From: Halomonas litopenaei
GTDB lineage: Bacteria; Pseudomonadota; Gammaproteobacteria; Pseudomonadales; Halomonadaceae
DNA length: 64,000 nucleotides
Direction: 5' to 3'
Assembly: GCF_003045775.1 (NCBI RefSeq)
Contig: NZ_PXNS01000002.1
Span: 62,001 to 126,000 of the forward strand
Under the pieces are notes generated by a model. The model saw only the letters and a program-made list of their open reading frames with translations. It did not search any database and was not told the DNA's origin. The position numbers and the translations under genes are program-made. Position 1 is the stretch's first letter. Every line of letters begins with the position of its first letter. This document shows positions 16,916 to 25,872 of the stretch, piece by piece.

Positions 16916-19108
16916 ATGGAAATCAAGGTCAATTTTCTCGACAACCTGAGGCTCGAGGCCAAGTTCGACGACTTCACCGTCGTTACCGACCAGCCTATCC
17001 GCTACAAGGGTGACGGCTCGGCGCCGAGCCCCTTCGACTATTTCCTGGCGTCGTCTGCCCTGTGTGCCGCCTACTTCGTCAAGGTCTACTGCGTCGCCCG
17101 GGATATCCCCACCGAGAATATCCGGCTGTCGCAGAACAACATCGTCGACCCGGAAAACCGCTACAACCAGATCTTCAAGATCCAGGTAGAGCTGCCCGAG
17201 GACCTGTCCGACAAGGACCGCCAGGGCATCCTTCGCTCCATCGAGCGCTGTACCGTGAAGAAGGTGGTGCAGACCGGTCCCGAATTCCAGATCGAGACGG
17301 TGGAGAACCTCGACGAGGACGCCCAGGCGCTGCTGATGGCGGAGCCGGAAGAGGGCCAGAGCACCTGGATCGAGGGCAAGGACCTGCCGCTGGAGCAGAC
17401 CATCGCCAACATGACCGGGATGCTTGCCGAGCTCGGCATGAAGGTCGAGATCGCCTCCTGGCGCAACATCGTGCCCCACGTCTGGTCACTGCACATCCGC
17501 GACGCCGCCTCGCCCATGTGTTTCACCAACGGCAAGGGCTCGACCAAGGAGAGCGCACTGTGCTCGGCGCTGGGCGAGTTCATCGAGCGTCTGAGCTGCA
17601 ACTTCTTCTACAACGATCAGTTCTTCGGCGAGGAGATCGCCTCGAGCGAGTTCGTCCACTATCCCTGTGAAAAGTGGTTCAAGCCCGGGCCCAATGACGA
17701 GCTGCCCAAGGGCATCCTCGACGACTACTGCCTGGAGATCTTCGATCCCGACGGCGAGCTTCAGGGCTCCCACCTGATCGACACCAACTCCGGAAATGTC
17801 GAGCGCGGCATCGTCGCGCTGCCCTTTGTGCGCCAGTCCGATGGCGAGGTGATCTACTTCCCCTCCAACCTGATCGAGAACCTCTACCTGTCCAACGGCA
17901 TGAGCGCCGGCAACACCCTGGCCGAGGCCCAGGTGCAGTGCCTGTCGGAGATCTTCGAGCGCGGCGTGAAGCGCCAGATCCTCGAGCAGGAGCTGGCGCT
18001 GCCAGACGTGCCCGAGGAGGTGCTGGCGAAGTATCCGGACATCGTCGAAGGGGTGAAGGCGCTGGAGGCCCAGGGCTTCCCGGTGCTGGTCAAGGATGCC
18101 TCCCTCGGCGGCCAGTTCCCGGTGGCCTGCGTGACCCTGATGAACCCCAAGACCGGCGGCGTGTTCGCCTCCTTCGGTGCCCACCCGAGCTTCGAGGTCG
18201 CCATCGAGCGCAGCCTGACCGAGCTGATGCAGGGGCGCAGCTTCGAGGGCCTCAATGACTTCATGCCGCCCACCTTCAACTCGCTGGCGGTGACCGAGCC
18301 CAACAACTTTGTCGAGCACTTCATCGACTCCTCCGGGCTGGTGTCCTGGCGCTTCTTCAGCGCCAGGCCCGACGTCGAGTTTGTCGAGTGGGACTTCTCC
18401 GGCAGCAACGACGAGGAGGCAGCGACCCTGTTCGGCATCCTCGAGGAGATGGGCAAGGAAGCCTACATGATGGTCCACGAGGACCTGGGCGCGCCGGTCT
18501 GCCGCATCCTGGTGCCGGGCTATTCCGAGGTCTATCCGGTCGAGGACCTGGTGTGGGACAACACCAACATGGCGCTGGACTACCGCGAGGACATCCTCAA
18601 TCTGCATCGTCTCGACGACGACCGGCTCGCTGATCTGCTCGAGCGCCTGGAAGAGAGCCAGATCGACGAGCACATGGACATCATCACCCTGATCGGTATC
18701 GAGTTCGACGAGAACACCGTGTGGGGCCAGCTGACGATCCTCGAGCTCAAGCTGATGCTTCACCTGGCGCTCGGCCAGCACGAGGAGGCGCTGGATCGGG
18801 TCGAGATGTTCCTGCAGTACAACGACAACACCGTCGAGCGTGGCCTTTACTACCAGGCGGTGCGGGCGGTGCTGGAAATCACCCTGGACGACGAGCTAAT
18901 GCTCGATGACTTCCTCTACAACCTGCGCCGCATGTTCGGGGACGAGACCATGGACAGCGTGGTCAACGCGGTCAGCGGCGAGCTACGCTTCCCTGGCCTT
19001 ACCCCGACCAGCATGGCGCTCGAAGGGCTGGAAAAGCACCAGCGCCTGATCGAGAGCTACAAGAAACTGCACGCGCGCAGGGCTCAGCTGGCCAAAGCCA
19101 AGGGCTGA
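16916..19108 (+). CDS. ycaO: OsmC domain / YcaO domain fusion protein
   Basis: A 730-residue two-domain protein. Residues about 1-150 form an OsmC-like domain (YKGDGSAPSPFDYFLASSALC, with the redox Cys here, and later RCTVKKVV). Residues about 160-560 are a YcaO domain with the nucleotide-binding GKGSTKESALCSALGEFIER motif and EIFERGVKRQI. The tail (about 600-730) is a TPR-like helical region (LALGQHEEALDRVEMFLQYN) as in E. coli YcaO, which is linked to RimO-dependent methylthiolation of ribosomal protein S12. No precursor peptide or partner dehydrogenase is nearby, which argues for this housekeeping role rather than RiPP synthesis. The start at 16916 lies at the OsmC boundary. Confidence 0.9.
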   Translation: MEIKVNFLDNLRLEAKFDDFTVVTDQPIRYKGDGSAPSPFDYFLASSALCAAYFVKVYCVARDIPTENIRLSQNNIVDPENRYNQIFKIQVELPEDLSDKDRQGILRSIERCTVKKVVQTGPEFQIETVENLDEDAQALLMAEPEEGQSTWIEGKDLPLEQTIANMTGMLAELGMKVEIASWRNIVPHVWSLHIRDAASPMCFTNGKGSTKESALCSALGEFIERLSCNFFYNDQFFGEEIASSEFVHYPCEKWFKPGPNDELPKGILDDYCLEIFDPDGELQGSHLIDTNSGNVERGIVALPFVRQSDGEVIYFPSNLIENLYLSNGMSAGNTLAEAQVQCLSEIFERGVKRQILEQELALPDVPEEVLAKYPDIVEGVKALEAQGFPVLVKDASLGGQFPVACVTLMNPKTGGVFASFGAHPSFEVAIERSLTELMQGRSFEGLNDFMPPTFNSLAVTEPNNFVEHFIDSSGLVSWRFFSARPDVEFVEWDFSGSNDEEAATLFGILEEMGKEAYMMVHEDLGAPVCRILVPGYSEVYPVEDLVWDNTNMALDYREDILNLHRLDDDRLADLLERLEESQIDEHMDIITLIGIEFDENTVWGQLTILELKLMLHLALGQHEEALDRVEMFLQYNDNTVERGLYYQAVRAVLEITLDDELMLDDFLYNLRRMFGDETMDSVVNAVSGELRFPGLTPTSMALEGLEKHQRLIESYKKLHARRAQLAKAKG

Positions 19109-19514
19109 TCAGCCCTGCCACCGGCGCCGGTGTAACGGCCAGGCGCCGATGGCCTGCAACACCAACGCCCCCGACGGACTTCGTCGGGGGCGTTTTCGTC
19201 TGCGCTTCGTACAGCGCTTGGGGACAGACGCGCCTGTCTCGCCAAGGTGCTGATGTTCCGGCATATGGGCCGCTTTCCTGGCGCGCTGGATGGCATCTGA
19301 GTGATGGACGCCAGGCTAGAACTTTGGTCGAGATTCTTAAAATAAATCCATTATTTTCTTGTTGGTGAAAAAATAGCTGCTATTTTTCATTTTTGTGAAG
19401 TCAAAGCGTTTTACGCCAGCTATTGCTCGAAGTCGGCGGCGTTGTCGCGGAGGCCGGGATTGCGGCCTGGCGGCGCGCCACCGCCTTCGGGTGTCACCCA
19501 CCAAGGAGTTTTCG
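19109..19514. other. Intergenic region upstream of the BCCT gene
   Basis: It holds the terminator at 19164, then an AT-rich promoter-like stretch (19330-19410). Within it AAAAATAG and CTATTTTT form an inverted repeat around three bases (19369-19387), a possible operator. No gene is seen. Confidence 0.55.
19164..19196 (+). terminator. Rho-independent terminator
   Basis: A 13-bp stem AACGCCCCCGACG/CGTCGGGGGCGTT with a five-base loop, followed by TTTTCGTC, 55 bases after the OsmC-YcaO stop. The same stem occurs at 40098. Confidence 0.9.
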
Positions 19515-21188
19515 ATGACCCAACAATCGATAACGAATGTCGAAAGCCATCCGCCAGCGGGACCGGTCAGCCGCATCTTCGGCCAGTATGATCGCTCGCT
19601 GTTCTGGCCTGTGCTGCTGATCTACGGCTTGATCATGGCTTGCGCGCTGTTCTTTCCGACCCTGACCGGTCAGGTGTTGTCCTCGACCCGCGACTTTCTG
19701 ATCTTCAACTTCGGCTGGGGCTTTCTGCTGGGGATGGGGGGCGCGCTGCTGTTCTGTCTCTACCTGGTGATCAGCCCCTATGGTGATCTGAAGCTTGGCG
19801 CCGACGATGAGGTGCCGGAGTTCTCCTACGGTGCCTGGATCTCGATGCTGTTCAGCTGCGGCTTTGGCATCGGCTTCGTGTTCTTCAGCGTGGCCGAGCC
19901 GTTGACCCACCTCTATCAGTCCTCCCACGTCATCGACATGGGGGCGACGGGAGAAGCCGCCGGGGTCGCCAAGGCGGTCCAGCTGACCTTGCTGGACTGG
20001 GGCATGCATGGCTGGGCGGTATTTGCCATCGCCGCCTGGGCGATCGCCTTTCCGGCCTACCGCCTGGGCCTGCCGCTGACGGTGGCCACCGGTCTCTATG
20101 GCATCCTGGGAGAGCGCTGCAACACCAGTGTCTGGGGGCGCCTGGCCAATGCCCTGGGGATCATCGGCACGATCGGCGGCAATGCCACCATGATCGGGCT
20201 CGGGGTGGCCTCCATCAACTACGGTCTGGCGACCTTGTTCGGATGGGACCTTGGTCCCGTCGGCCAGGCCCTGGTGATGATCGTGGTGATCGTGGCCTAC
20301 GTGATTTCCGCCGCCACCGGTGTGGAGCGCGGCATCAAGGTGCTGAGCCAGGCCAATATGGTGATGGCTGGGGCGATTCTGCTGGCGCTGCTGTTCTTCG
20401 GCCATGCGCCCACTCAATATCTGCTGAACCTTGCCACCCAGCAGGTCGGCGACTATTTCGGCGAGGTCTTTGCGCTGCAGTTCTGGAGCGATGCCGGCAA
20501 CTTCGAGCAGCGTGAATGGCTCGGTTGGTGGGTCGTGTTCTACTGGCTCTGGTACATCTCCTACATCCCTTTCTGCGGCGGCTTCATCGCGCGGATTTCC
20601 CGCGGCCGGACCCTGCGCGAGTTCATCGTCGGCGTGATCCTGGTGCCCATGCTGCTGGCAATCGGCTGGTTCAGCATCTGGGGAGGCTCCGCCGGCTACG
20701 TCGAGGTCACCGGTATCGCGCCTCTATGGGAAGGCGTGCAGCAAAAGCCCGAGTCGGGGATCTATGCCCTGCTCGAGAGCATGCCGGGTGGCTGGTGGCT
20801 GAGTCTGGGGGTGCTTTTCAATATCGTCATCTTCGCGGTGACGACCTCCGATTCGGCGTCCTTCTTTGCCGCCATGCAGGTCTCCAACGGCGATGAAAAC
20901 CCCAAGGTGTCGATGCGCCTGCTGTGGGGCGTGGTGATCGGGTTCACCGGCATCATGTTCCAGTTGACCGGTGGCTTCGACGCGATCAGAAGCCTCGCCA
21001 TCGTGGTCGGTGCTCCGTTCTTTGTGGTGGGTATCGCCTACATGGTGTCGGTCTACCGGATGCTCAAGTCCGCCAAGAAAGGCGGTGTGCACAACGACAG
21101 GATCGGCGTCTTCTACCGAGGCATGGTGCCTTACAAGATCGGCCGCCAGGGAGCCAATGGCGAGAGGCATAGTGATGATCGAGCTTGA
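19515..21188 (+). CDS. BCCT family transporter
   Basis: A 557-residue betaine/carnitine/choline-type carrier with 12 predicted helices. Family features: the YGDLKLGADDEVPEFSYGAW segment, WGMHGWAVFAIAAW in helix 4, the glycine-rich GTIGGNATMIGLGV stretch, and FYWLWYISYIPFCGGFIARISRGRTLREF with the substrate-box aromatics. Both termini are short, so it lacks the long osmosensing tails of BetP-type carriers. AAGGAG lies six bases before the ATG. The neighbours (FAD amine oxidase, NTF2-like protein, XRE-cupin regulator, all plus strand) suggest uptake of a quaternary or methylated amine as a nutrient. Confidence 0.92.
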   Translation: MTQQSITNVESHPPAGPVSRIFGQYDRSLFWPVLLIYGLIMACALFFPTLTGQVLSSTRDFLIFNFGWGFLLGMGGALLFCLYLVISPYGDLKLGADDEVPEFSYGAWISMLFSCGFGIGFVFFSVAEPLTHLYQSSHVIDMGATGEAAGVAKAVQLTLLDWGMHGWAVFAIAAWAIAFPAYRLGLPLTVATGLYGILGERCNTSVWGRLANALGIIGTIGGNATMIGLGVASINYGLATLFGWDLGPVGQALVMIVVIVAYVISAATGVERGIKVLSQANMVMAGAILLALLFFGHAPTQYLLNLATQQVGDYFGEVFALQFWSDAGNFEQREWLGWWVVFYWLWYISYIPFCGGFIARISRGRTLREFIVGVILVPMLLAIGWFSIWGGSAGYVEVTGIAPLWEGVQQKPESGIYALLESMPGGWWLSLGVLFNIVIFAVTTSDSASFFAAMQVSNGDENPKVSMRLLWGVVIGFTGIMFQLTGGFDAIRSLAIVVGAPFFVVGIAYMVSVYRMLKSAKKGGVHNDRIGVFYRGMVPYKIGRQGANGERHSDDRA

Positions 21189-21236
21189 ACCCCGTGTCGT
21201 CGTCCTTTGCCGCCAACCATCGAGGAGGAGTGTCTG

Positions 21237-22613
21237 ATGTCAGTACTCACGCCGTTCGACCCCAGCTATGACCCGTTGAAAGACGCCACTCCCGGTGTCG
21301 GGCGGGACTACGCGCCGAGCTACTGGCGCCATCACGCCGGGCCTCCACCGCAGGACGACGGCCCGGTGGATCGCGACATGGACGTCGACGTGGTGCTGAT
21401 CGGCGCTGGTTTTACAGGCCTTGCCACTGCGCTCTTTCTGGCGCGTGAGTACGGCATCAAGGCGACCGTGCTGGAGGCCAACCAGATCGGCTGGGGTTGC
21501 ACCAGCCGCAATGGCGGCCAGGGGCATCTCGCCTGGGGCCGCCTGAGTCGCAGCCAGTGGGTGAAGCGCTGGGGCCAGGACGTCGCCCGGCGTCTTCACG
21601 CCAATAGCCTCGAGGGCTTCGAGGTGTTCCAGTCGATGGCCGAGGACCCCGAGATCGACTGCGAGCCGCAGAACCACGGCAACCTGTTGATCGCTCACAG
21701 CGCCAAGGCACTCGATGGACTCAAGGAGGAGTCACGGCTGTGCAATCGGCTGCTGGGCTACCCGACTCGAGTGCTCGGCCGCGATGATGTGCTCGAGGGT
21801 TACATCGGCGACCAGGAGGCCCAGGGCGCCATGCTGGAGCCGGTGGGAATCGCCGTTCAGCCGCTCAAGCTGGCCTACGGCTACGCCCGGGTGGCACGGC
21901 GGCTCGGAGCCAGGATTCACACCGCAAGCCCCGTCCAGGGCTGGACCACCGAGGGTGGGGTGCATCACCTCAGGACCCCGGGGGGTGTGGTGCGGGCGCG
22001 TGCCGTGGGCATCGCCACCGCGGGTTATACCAGCCCCCAGCTGCACCGAGTCACGGCCTACCGCAATATGCCGATCATGGCCAACTCGGTGTGGACCCGG
22101 ACCTTGACCGACGACGAGGTCGAGGCCTGCGGCTTTCGTTCCACTGTGCTGACCACCGATACCCGCAAGCTGCGCTACTACTATCGCTTTCTGCCGGAAA
22201 GGCGCCTGCAGATCGGCACCCGTAGCGCGATCAGCGGTGCCGACGCCCAGAACCCGCGACACCTCAAGGTGGTCCACGATGCCATCGCACGAAAGTTCCC
22301 GGCCATCGCCGGTATCGAGACGCCCTGGTTTTCCCACGGCTGGATGGATATCTCCCACGACATGATGCCGAGGATCGTGCAGCCGGACCCCGGCAGCAGC
22401 ATCTTCTACGCCCAGGGATACAGCGGCAATGGCGTGGCATTTTCCGCCTACGCCTCAAAAAAGATGGCGGCGCTGATCGCCGGAGAATCGCTCAAGGAGG
22501 CCGACCTGCCGATCTTCAATTCGCCCTTGCCCGGGCACCCGCTGAGGCCGGTGCGTCGTCTGGGCCAGCGTGCCCTTTACCGGTATTTCCAGGTGCTCGA
22601 CAGCCTGCGATAG
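21237..22613 (+). CDS. FAD-dependent amine oxidoreductase (DAO family)
   Basis: A 458-residue flavoprotein of the D-amino acid oxidase/gamma-glutamylputrescine oxidase group. The Rossmann motif is DVVLIGAGFTGLATALFLA (about 50-68), followed by EANQIGWGCTSRNGGQG, the covalent or close FAD-contact region of this subgroup. The C-terminal FAD loop is FYAQGYSGNGVAFSAYASKK. GGAGGAG precedes the ATG. Substrates in the family are secondary or primary amines and N-methylated amino acids. The BCCT carrier 48 bases upstream suggests an imported methylated amine; no specific substrate can be read from the sequence. Confidence 0.88.
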   Translation: MSVLTPFDPSYDPLKDATPGVGRDYAPSYWRHHAGPPPQDDGPVDRDMDVDVVLIGAGFTGLATALFLAREYGIKATVLEANQIGWGCTSRNGGQGHLAWGRLSRSQWVKRWGQDVARRLHANSLEGFEVFQSMAEDPEIDCEPQNHGNLLIAHSAKALDGLKEESRLCNRLLGYPTRVLGRDDVLEGYIGDQEAQGAMLEPVGIAVQPLKLAYGYARVARRLGARIHTASPVQGWTTEGGVHHLRTPGGVVRARAVGIATAGYTSPQLHRVTAYRNMPIMANSVWTRTLTDDEVEACGFRSTVLTTDTRKLRYYYRFLPERRLQIGTRSAISGADAQNPRHLKVVHDAIARKFPAIAGIETPWFSHGWMDISHDMMPRIVQPDPGSSIFYAQGYSGNGVAFSAYASKKMAALIAGESLKEADLPIFNSPLPGHPLRPVRRLGQRALYRYFQVLDSLR

Positions 22614-22740
22614 CCATGGCAATGGAGGGCCGGGCGTCCTCTTCTCACCACCACGATTCACGACAACTGCTACGCACAACCGTGACTCGTAACGACCGCT
22701 ACACACAGCGGCCAACATGTCCCGACAGGAGACAAACCCC

Positions 22741-23172
22741 ATGACGACAATGACAAACGAGACACTCAATCGCCTCTTCGCGGCCTTCAACGCCCACGAT
22801 ATCGACGCGGTGATGAGCTATTTTGCCGACGATATCGTCTTCGATACCGTCGCCGGGGACCAGGCCCATGGCACCCGCATAGAGGGCTGGGAGGCCGTCA
22901 AGGCGGCCTTCGAGAACACCTGGGGCACCATGCCTGACGTGCAGTGGATCAACGGCAGGCACTACTTTGTCATGGCCGGCGTCGCCGACGGTGGCAGCGA
23001 TGGGCCAGGCGCTGGCGGCGAGCGTATCGTCTCCGAGTCGACCTTCGTCGCCACCCAGCCAGACGGCAAGCGAGTCGAGGCGGACGGGGTCGATCTGTTC
23101 AGCGTGCGAGATGGCAAGATCACCCGCAAGCAGGCGTTTCGCAAGCAGCGTCCCGCCTTTGACCCCAGTTGA
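22741..23172 (+). CDS. NTF2-like (SnoaL-type) protein
   Basis: A 143-residue protein with the cone-shaped NTF2/SnoaL fold. The opening LNRLFAAFNAHDIDAVMSYFADDIVFDTVAG is the classical helix plus first strand; EGWEAVKAAFENTW and GKITRKQAFRKQRPAF give the later elements. Such proteins act as small isomerases, dehydratases or binding domains. The ATG at 22741 has AGGAG nine bases ahead; an ATG at 22717 is possible. It lies between the amine oxidase and the regulator, so it may process an unstable product of the oxidase. Confidence 0.82.
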   Translation: MTTMTNETLNRLFAAFNAHDIDAVMSYFADDIVFDTVAGDQAHGTRIEGWEAVKAAFENTWGTMPDVQWINGRHYFVMAGVADGGSDGPGAGGERIVSESTFVATQPDGKRVEADGVDLFSVRDGKITRKQAFRKQRPAFDPS

Positions 23173-23254
23173 CGCCTTAGTCGCCGTGCGATGCCTTAGC
23201 CCCCGGTCGAGCCTCTGGTAGTCTAGGTCCACGCCAATAATGATGGGAAAAGCG

Positions 23255-23872
23255 ATGGCCAGGACGAAGGACGCCAGCAAGGAGGCCACCCGGGATACCC
23301 GCGAGGGTCAGGACGCCCTGCGGCTCGGTCAGCAGATCCGCGATCTGCGCAAGGCGCGTCAGATGACGCTGGCCGAGCTTGCCGAACGGGTCAACCGCTC
23401 GGTGGGCTATCTGAGCCAGGTCGAGCGGGGCGCGTCGTCGCTGCCCATCGGCGTGCTGCAGGCGATCAGCGAGGCGCTGGGGGTGCGGGTGAGCTGGTTC
23501 TTCGAGGCCGACAATGACGTGCCCGAGCACGAGCGGGACGTGATCGTGCGCGCCTCCGGCCGCCGGGCCATGGAATTTTCAGGCATCGGCGTCCGTGAAG
23601 AGCTGCTGTCGCCGCGTCTCAGCGGCCAGTTGATTCTGATCATGACGCGGCTGGAACCAGGCGGCAGTGGCGGTGAGGTGCCCAGGCAGCGCAAGGGCGA
23701 AGAGGCCGGCTACGTCGAAGCCGGGCAGCTCGAACTCACCATCGGTGATCAATGCCATCTGCTGGAGGCGGGCGACAGCTTCTCCATCACCGGCGACCAG
23801 CCCCACCTTATCCGCAACCCCGGCGATATCGAGACCCGGGTGGTATGGGTGATGACCGGGGTCGACTACTAG
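23255..23872 (+). CDS. XRE-family regulator with C-terminal cupin domain
   Basis: A 205-residue regulator. The helix-turn-helix (about 25-80) reads LGQQIRDLRKARQMTLAELA...SVGYLSQVERG. A cupin (about 125-200) contains EEAGYVEAGQLELTIGD and LEAGDSFSITGDQPHLIRNPG. This architecture is shared with PuuR-type regulators of amine and amino acid catabolism. ATGs at 23240 and 23243 are alternative starts. The gene is last in the BCCT-oxidase-NTF2 row. Its TAG stop supplies the TA next to which copy C of the dispersed element begins. Confidence 0.87.
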   Translation: MARTKDASKEATRDTREGQDALRLGQQIRDLRKARQMTLAELAERVNRSVGYLSQVERGASSLPIGVLQAISEALGVRVSWFFEADNDVPEHERDVIVRASGRRAMEFSGIGVREELLSPRLSGQLILIMTRLEPGGSGGEVPRQRKGEEAGYVEAGQLELTIGDQCHLLEAGDSFSITGDQPHLIRNPGDIETRVVWVMTGVDY

Positions 23873-24029
23873 GGCTTGTCTGAGAAAGTGCCTGCGCTCG
23901 GTAACACGGCGTTAAAAATCGGCTGGTGCGTCAGTCCGGTAAACATGCTCGTTTATACCCCGTAAACTGCGCTTTCTCACCGATTGTTGCCTTGTCTGGC
24001 CTTCGCTCGTCGACTTTTCGGACGACGCC
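23872..24029. repeat. Dispersed palindromic element (MITE-like), copy C, inverted orientation
   Basis: A 158-bp copy in the opposite orientation to copies A, B and D. The left end GGGCTTGTCTGAGAAAGT follows TA at 23870-23871 (within the TAG stop). The right end is ACTTTTCGGACGACGCC; no TA follows. It is 17 bp longer than the others because of extra sequence in the centre (around CTGGTGCGTCAGTCCGG). It lies between convergent gene ends. Confidence 0.9.
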
Positions 24030-24120
24030 CAAGGCGCCCGGAGCGGTGTCCGGGCGTTCACTCCACGTGTTCTCTCCACGCGTTCTCTCCAGGCAGGCTT
24101 TTCGGTGGCCGGCGAGGCCT

Positions 24121-25083
24121 TCAGGCAGGCAGTCGGTTCACTGGCCACAGCACCCTCTCGCCACTGGCGAAGCGCACCGCTTCCTCGGCCACCTTGCGCT
24201 TGAGCTCTTGCGCGGCGTCTTCTGAATACCAGGCCATGTGCGGCGTGATCAGGCAGTTGTCGATGCCCCTGAGCGGGCTGTCGGCGGGCAAGGGTTCCTG
24301 CTCGGTGGTGTCCAGGGCGGCGCCGGCAAGCCTGCCTTCCTTCAGGGCCTGGGCCAGGGCCGTCTCGTCGATGATGCCGCCACGAGAGGTGTTGATCAGA
24401 TAGGCCGAGTCCTTCATCCGTTCCAGCGCCGCGGCGTCCACCAGATGGCGGGTTTCCTCGGTCAAGGGGCAGAACAGCCCGATCACGTCGGCCTCCCGGA
24501 ACAACTCATCGAGTTCCAGGCAGCGAAGCTGGTCGGTGCCGTCTTCGGCGTTGGGCTGATGGTAGCGGTCGTGGGCGATGACATTGAAGCCCAGCGCCGC
24601 CATCTTGCGGGCGTAGAGCCGACCGATGCGACCCAGGCCGACCACCCCGGCGGTCATCCGGGTCTGGCGTCGGATCGGCATGGCATCGGCGTATTCCCAG
24701 CGTCCGGCCTGGCAGCCGGCGTTCATCGGCACCAGCTTGCGAATCAGCGCCAGGCTCAGCGCCAGGGCGTGATCGGAGACCTCGTGCATGCCGTAGTCCG
24801 GGACGTTGCAGACCTGGACCCCGGCGGCGCTGGCGGCCTCGAGGTCGACGTTGTTGACGCCGACCCCGTAGCGCACGATCTGCTTGAGATCGGGCAGGGC
24901 CTCGAATACCCGGCGGGTGAAGGGGGCGTACTGGTTCAGGGCGATATCGACGCCCTGGAGCTGTTCGATCAGCGCATCTTCGCTTTGGCATTCAAGCAGC
25001 GGGACATCGAAGCCCGCGCGCTTGAAGATCTCGGTTTCCACGTCGTAGTTGGCGTGATCGAGGTCGGTAAAGACGATCTTCAT
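24121..25083 (-). CDS. D-isomer-specific 2-hydroxyacid dehydrogenase (CtBP/SerA-like)
   Basis: A 320-residue NAD-dependent dehydrogenase. The Rossmann motif VGLGRIGRLYARKM lies at about 147-160. Catalytic Arg is in NTSRGG, Glu in TTEQEPLP and His in TPHMAW. The N-terminal half has IVRYGVGVNNVDL. It oxidises or reduces a 2-hydroxy/2-keto acid, with a preference not readable here; this subgroup is often called C-terminal binding protein-like. AGGAG precedes the ATG. It is the last gene of a nine-gene minus-strand operon for sugar or sugar-acid use. Confidence 0.88.
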   Translation of the reverse strand: MKIVFTDLDHANYDVETEIFKRAGFDVPLLECQSEDALIEQLQGVDIALNQYAPFTRRVFEALPDLKQIVRYGVGVNNVDLEAASAAGVQVCNVPDYGMHEVSDHALALSLALIRKLVPMNAGCQAGRWEYADAMPIRRQTRMTAGVVGLGRIGRLYARKMAALGFNVIAHDRYHQPNAEDGTDQLRCLELDELFREADVIGLFCPLTEETRHLVDAAALERMKDSAYLINTSRGGIIDETALAQALKEGRLAGAALDTTEQEPLPADSPLRGIDNCLITPHMAWYSEDAAQELKRKVAEEAVRFASGERVLWPVNRLPA

Positions 25084-25095
25084 GCAAGTCTCCTG

Positions 25096-25872
25096 TCAGC
25101 GGCCGAGGTAGCCGCCATCGACGGGCAGGGTGACACCGTGGACATAGTCCGAGGCAGGGGAGGCCAGAAACAGCAGCGGTCCTTTCATGTCGTCGCCATT
25201 GCCCCAGCGCCCGGCGGGAATGCGTGCGGTGATCTCGGCGTTGCGACCCTCGTCGGCCAGCAGAGCGCTATTCATGTCGGTGGCCATGTAGCCCGGGGCG
25301 ATGGCGTTGACGTTGATGCCCTTGGCCGCCCATTCGTTGGCCAGGGCCTTGGTCAGCTGCATCACGCCGCCCTTGCTGGCGGCGTAGGCCGGCACCGTCA
25401 TACCACCGAAGAACGACAGCAGCGAGGCGATATTGATGATCTTGCCCTGGCCGTCGGGCCCTTCGACGTCGCGCTCGAGCATATGCCGGGCGGCTAGCTG
25501 ACACAGCTCGAACACCGCCGTGAGGTTGACCTCGAGCACCGCCTCCCAGTCATCGGCGGGGAAGTGCTCGGAAGGGTGGCGGCGCTGGACGCCGGCGGCG
25601 TTGACCAGGATGTCGAGGCGACCGCCGAGCTTGGCAAGGGCAGCGTCGAAGCCCTCGCTGCGCTGCTGGCGGCTAGCCAGATCGACGACCACGCCATGAC
25701 AGGCGCTGGTCGACGTGGACAGGCCCGAGGCGACCTCATGGACCTTGTCCGACGAGCCCAGGATGACGACCTCGGCGCCCGCCTCGAGCAGGGCTTCGGC
25801 CATGCCGAGGCCGAGGCCCCGGGTTCCGCCGGTGACGATGGCCTTGCGGCCGTGTAGATCGAACAGCTTCAT
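25096..25872 (-). CDS. SDR family oxidoreductase, KduD/gluconate 5-dehydrogenase-like
   Basis: A 258-residue classical SDR with TGGTRGLGLG (about 15-24), NAAG, catalytic Ser in IASLLSFFGG and YAASK. The C-terminal part (ARIPAGRWGNGDDMKGPLLF) is typical of 2-deoxy-gluconate 3-dehydrogenase (KduD) and gluconate 5-dehydrogenase, which act on keto-deoxy sugar acids. The ATG overlaps the stop of the Zn-dehydrogenase gene by four bases (ATGA). A second, closer KduD homologue lies at 40161. Confidence 0.88.
   Translation of the reverse strand: MKLFDLHGRKAIVTGGTRGLGLGMAEALLEAGAEVVILGSSDKVHEVASGLSTSTSACHGVVVDLASRQQRSEGFDAALAKLGGRLDILVNAAGVQRRHPSEHFPADDWEAVLEVNLTAVFELCQLAARHMLERDVEGPDGQGKIINIASLLSFFGGMTVPAYAASKGGVMQLTKALANEWAAKGINVNAIAPGYMATDMNSALLADEGRNAEITARIPAGRWGNGDDMKGPLLFLASPASDYVHGVTLPVDGGYLGR

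Noticed and set aside
16916-19108. YcaO domain as part of a thiazole/oxazole peptide cluster
   Set aside because: No precursor peptide, E1-like partner, dehydrogenase or exporter nearby; the OsmC fusion and TPR-like tail match the housekeeping YcaO type.
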